NCBI GenBank assembly: GCA_903851415.1
Contig: CAINOE010000189.1
Coordinates: 1 to 64,000 of the forward strand
Origin: an uncultured Rhodopila sp.
GTDB taxonomy: Bacteria > Pseudomonadota > Alphaproteobacteria > Acetobacterales > Acetobacteraceae
DNA: 64,000 nucleotides
Direction: 5' to 3'
Of the stretch, positions 63,123 through 64,000 are shown in pieces (the stretch's first letter is position 1; every line of letters starts with the position of its first letter). The notes below the pieces were generated by a model. That model ran no database searches. It was given only the letters and a program-made list of their open reading frames with translations, and was not told where the DNA came from. Both the position numbers and the translations under genes were made by a program.

Positions 63123-63983
63123 CTACGGAACCGGCGGCCGATCGAGCTGCATCAGTGGTTGCCCGGCGCGGATCATCGTGCCCTGAGTCACGCCGTCGCA
63201 CAGCCGGAAACCCCGGGGCGCGAACACGAGGATCGTCGATCCGTGTTCGAACCAGCCCATTTCCTCGCCCTTTTGCAGCGTCACGTCGCACGGGAACCGC
63301 CGCCGCCCGGTATCGCGGCGGTCGAGCGGCATCTCCAGGAATCGCAGCCGGATGCCCGCCACCAGAATCGCCGCAACCGCCACCAGGGTCATGGCTTGTC
63401 CGCTTCCGGTCAGGACCGTCCGGATCACCGCCCGCTCGTTCTTGCAGAACAGCCTCTCGACGCGTTTCAAAGCGATCGGGTTCACGTTCCACGTATCGCC
63501 GCCGATATGGGTCACCGACTCGACCCGGCAGTCATGCGGCGCATGGAACCGGTGGTACATGCTCGAAGTCAGCCGCAGCGTGACGTAGCACCCGTCCCGG
63601 AACACCGCCGCCTGGTCGTCGTCGCCCAGCAGTTCATCCAGCCCATACGGGAAGCCCTTCACCTGCAGCACCTGCCCGTCCTCTACCCGGCCAGACGACC
63701 CAACGATCGCGTCGCAGGGGCTGACCAGAACCTCGGGGTCCATGTCCATCGGCCGGGCGCCGTCCTTCAATCGGCGGGTGAAGCAGTCGTGCATGCTGCG
63801 AAACCGGGCCTCCTTCGCATCGCTCAGGTCCAAATCGGCGAAGAAACGCCAGCAGCCGATCGAGAGGTCGCGCACCAGCGGATTTTCGATCTTGCTGAAC
63901 CAGCCGACAAAGCGGGTTGCCAACCGCCGCGGAATCCGGTTGGTGACCAGGAAGTTCAGATCCTCCTGCTGCACAATCTTCAT
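63123..63983 (-). CDS. psd: phosphatidylserine decarboxylase, long type
   Basis: This 286-aa protein is of the long PSD type. It contains SPCDAIVGSSGRVEDGQVLQ, YVTLRLTSSMYHRFHAPHDC and the HGSTILVF cleavage region, where the serine becomes pyruvoyl. It differs from the short psd gene at 924. It may make PE or act on a related phospholipid. The ATG at 63983 is chosen. The minus strand continues beyond the window. Confidence 0.9.
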   Translation of the reverse strand: MKIVQQEDLNFLVTNRIPRRLATRFVGWFSKIENPLVRDLSIGCWRFFADLDLSDAKEARFRSMHDCFTRRLKDGARPMDMDPEVLVSPCDAIVGSSGRVEDGQVLQVKGFPYGLDELLGDDDQAAVFRDGCYVTLRLTSSMYHRFHAPHDCRVESVTHIGGDTWNVNPIALKRVERLFCKNERAVIRTVLTGSGQAMTLVAVAAILVAGIRLRFLEMPLDRRDTGRRRFPCDVTLQKGEEMGWFEHGSTILVFAPRGFRLCDGVTQGTMIRAGQPLMQLDRPPVP

Positions 63984-64000
63984 TATGGCTGAGTGCAAAG

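Noticed and set aside
1-64000. CRISPR arrays, rRNA genes, insertion sequences
   Set aside because: No regular direct-repeat array, no rRNA sequence and no transposase gene were seen. The repeats present are palindromic and dispersed.

Overview
This window is a high-GC chromosomal segment, most likely from an alphaproteobacterium of the Acetobacteraceae/Rhodospirillales type. The assignment is an inference. It rests on the GC-rich coding style, the DUF3141 - MaoC/Pta fusion - ackA - fabI operon, the pss/psd pair, SSB, UvrA and QueE/QueD variants, and many copies of a palindromic intergenic repeat built around GTCATGGCCCGGCTTGTC. No CRISPR array, rRNA operon, intact insertion sequence or prophage was seen.

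Layout. 0-7 kb: phospholipid synthesis (psd-pss), gene remnants (TelA, AHSA1), a TauE-type exporter, a secreted hydrolase, a PhnA-like protein and ssb. 7-14 kb: an HD hydrolase and the acyl-phosphate/PHB-like operon DUF3141 - pta - ackA - fabI. 14.4-18.6 kb: an operon of a class I-type cyclic-nucleotide phosphodiesterase, a sensory class III cyclase and a patatin phospholipase. 18.8-21 kb: a GNAT enzyme, a pyruvoyl arginine decarboxylase and a dual-specificity phosphatase. 21.2-25.3 kb: a p-cresol-type cluster (cytochrome pchC, pchX-like, flavoprotein pchF, aldehyde dehydrogenase pchA), with an FNR/FixK-like box upstream. 26.5-31.7 kb: phosphate genes (ppk1, a PHS-type MFS transporter with a good Pho box, an orphan PstS). 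31.8-34 kb: a pentameric ligand-gated ion channel fused to an N-terminal periplasmic binding domain.

34.2-42.7 kb is the most unusual region. Two oppositely oriented gene sets share one 313-bp divergent promoter region. One encodes DUF5132, an HMA_2-like protein, a P1B-type ATPase and EcsC. The other encodes a small membrane protein, a second P1B-type ATPase and three small unknown proteins. Both ATPases lack the usual CPC motif and carry D(Y/F)GTGIRVAAP instead. The gene content recalls the P1B-6 ATPase (FezB) clusters that build iron-storing ferrosome organelles, so a divergent ferrosome-like or related metal-storage system is proposed here as inference.

42.7-64 kb: a protein that may belong to the LCIB-type carbonic anhydrase family, a metallophosphatase, uvrA, a methyltransferase with C-terminal repeat modules, small envelope proteins, a SLC13 transporter with RCK_C domains, a DUF421/MFS group, queE-queD, a tRNA-Pro with nearby tRNA and PIN-toxin remnants, the PEP synthase regulator, an intradiol dioxygenase with a cyclase-family hydrolase, an MBOAT/AlgJ-like O-acetylation pair and a second, long-type phosphatidylserine decarboxylase.
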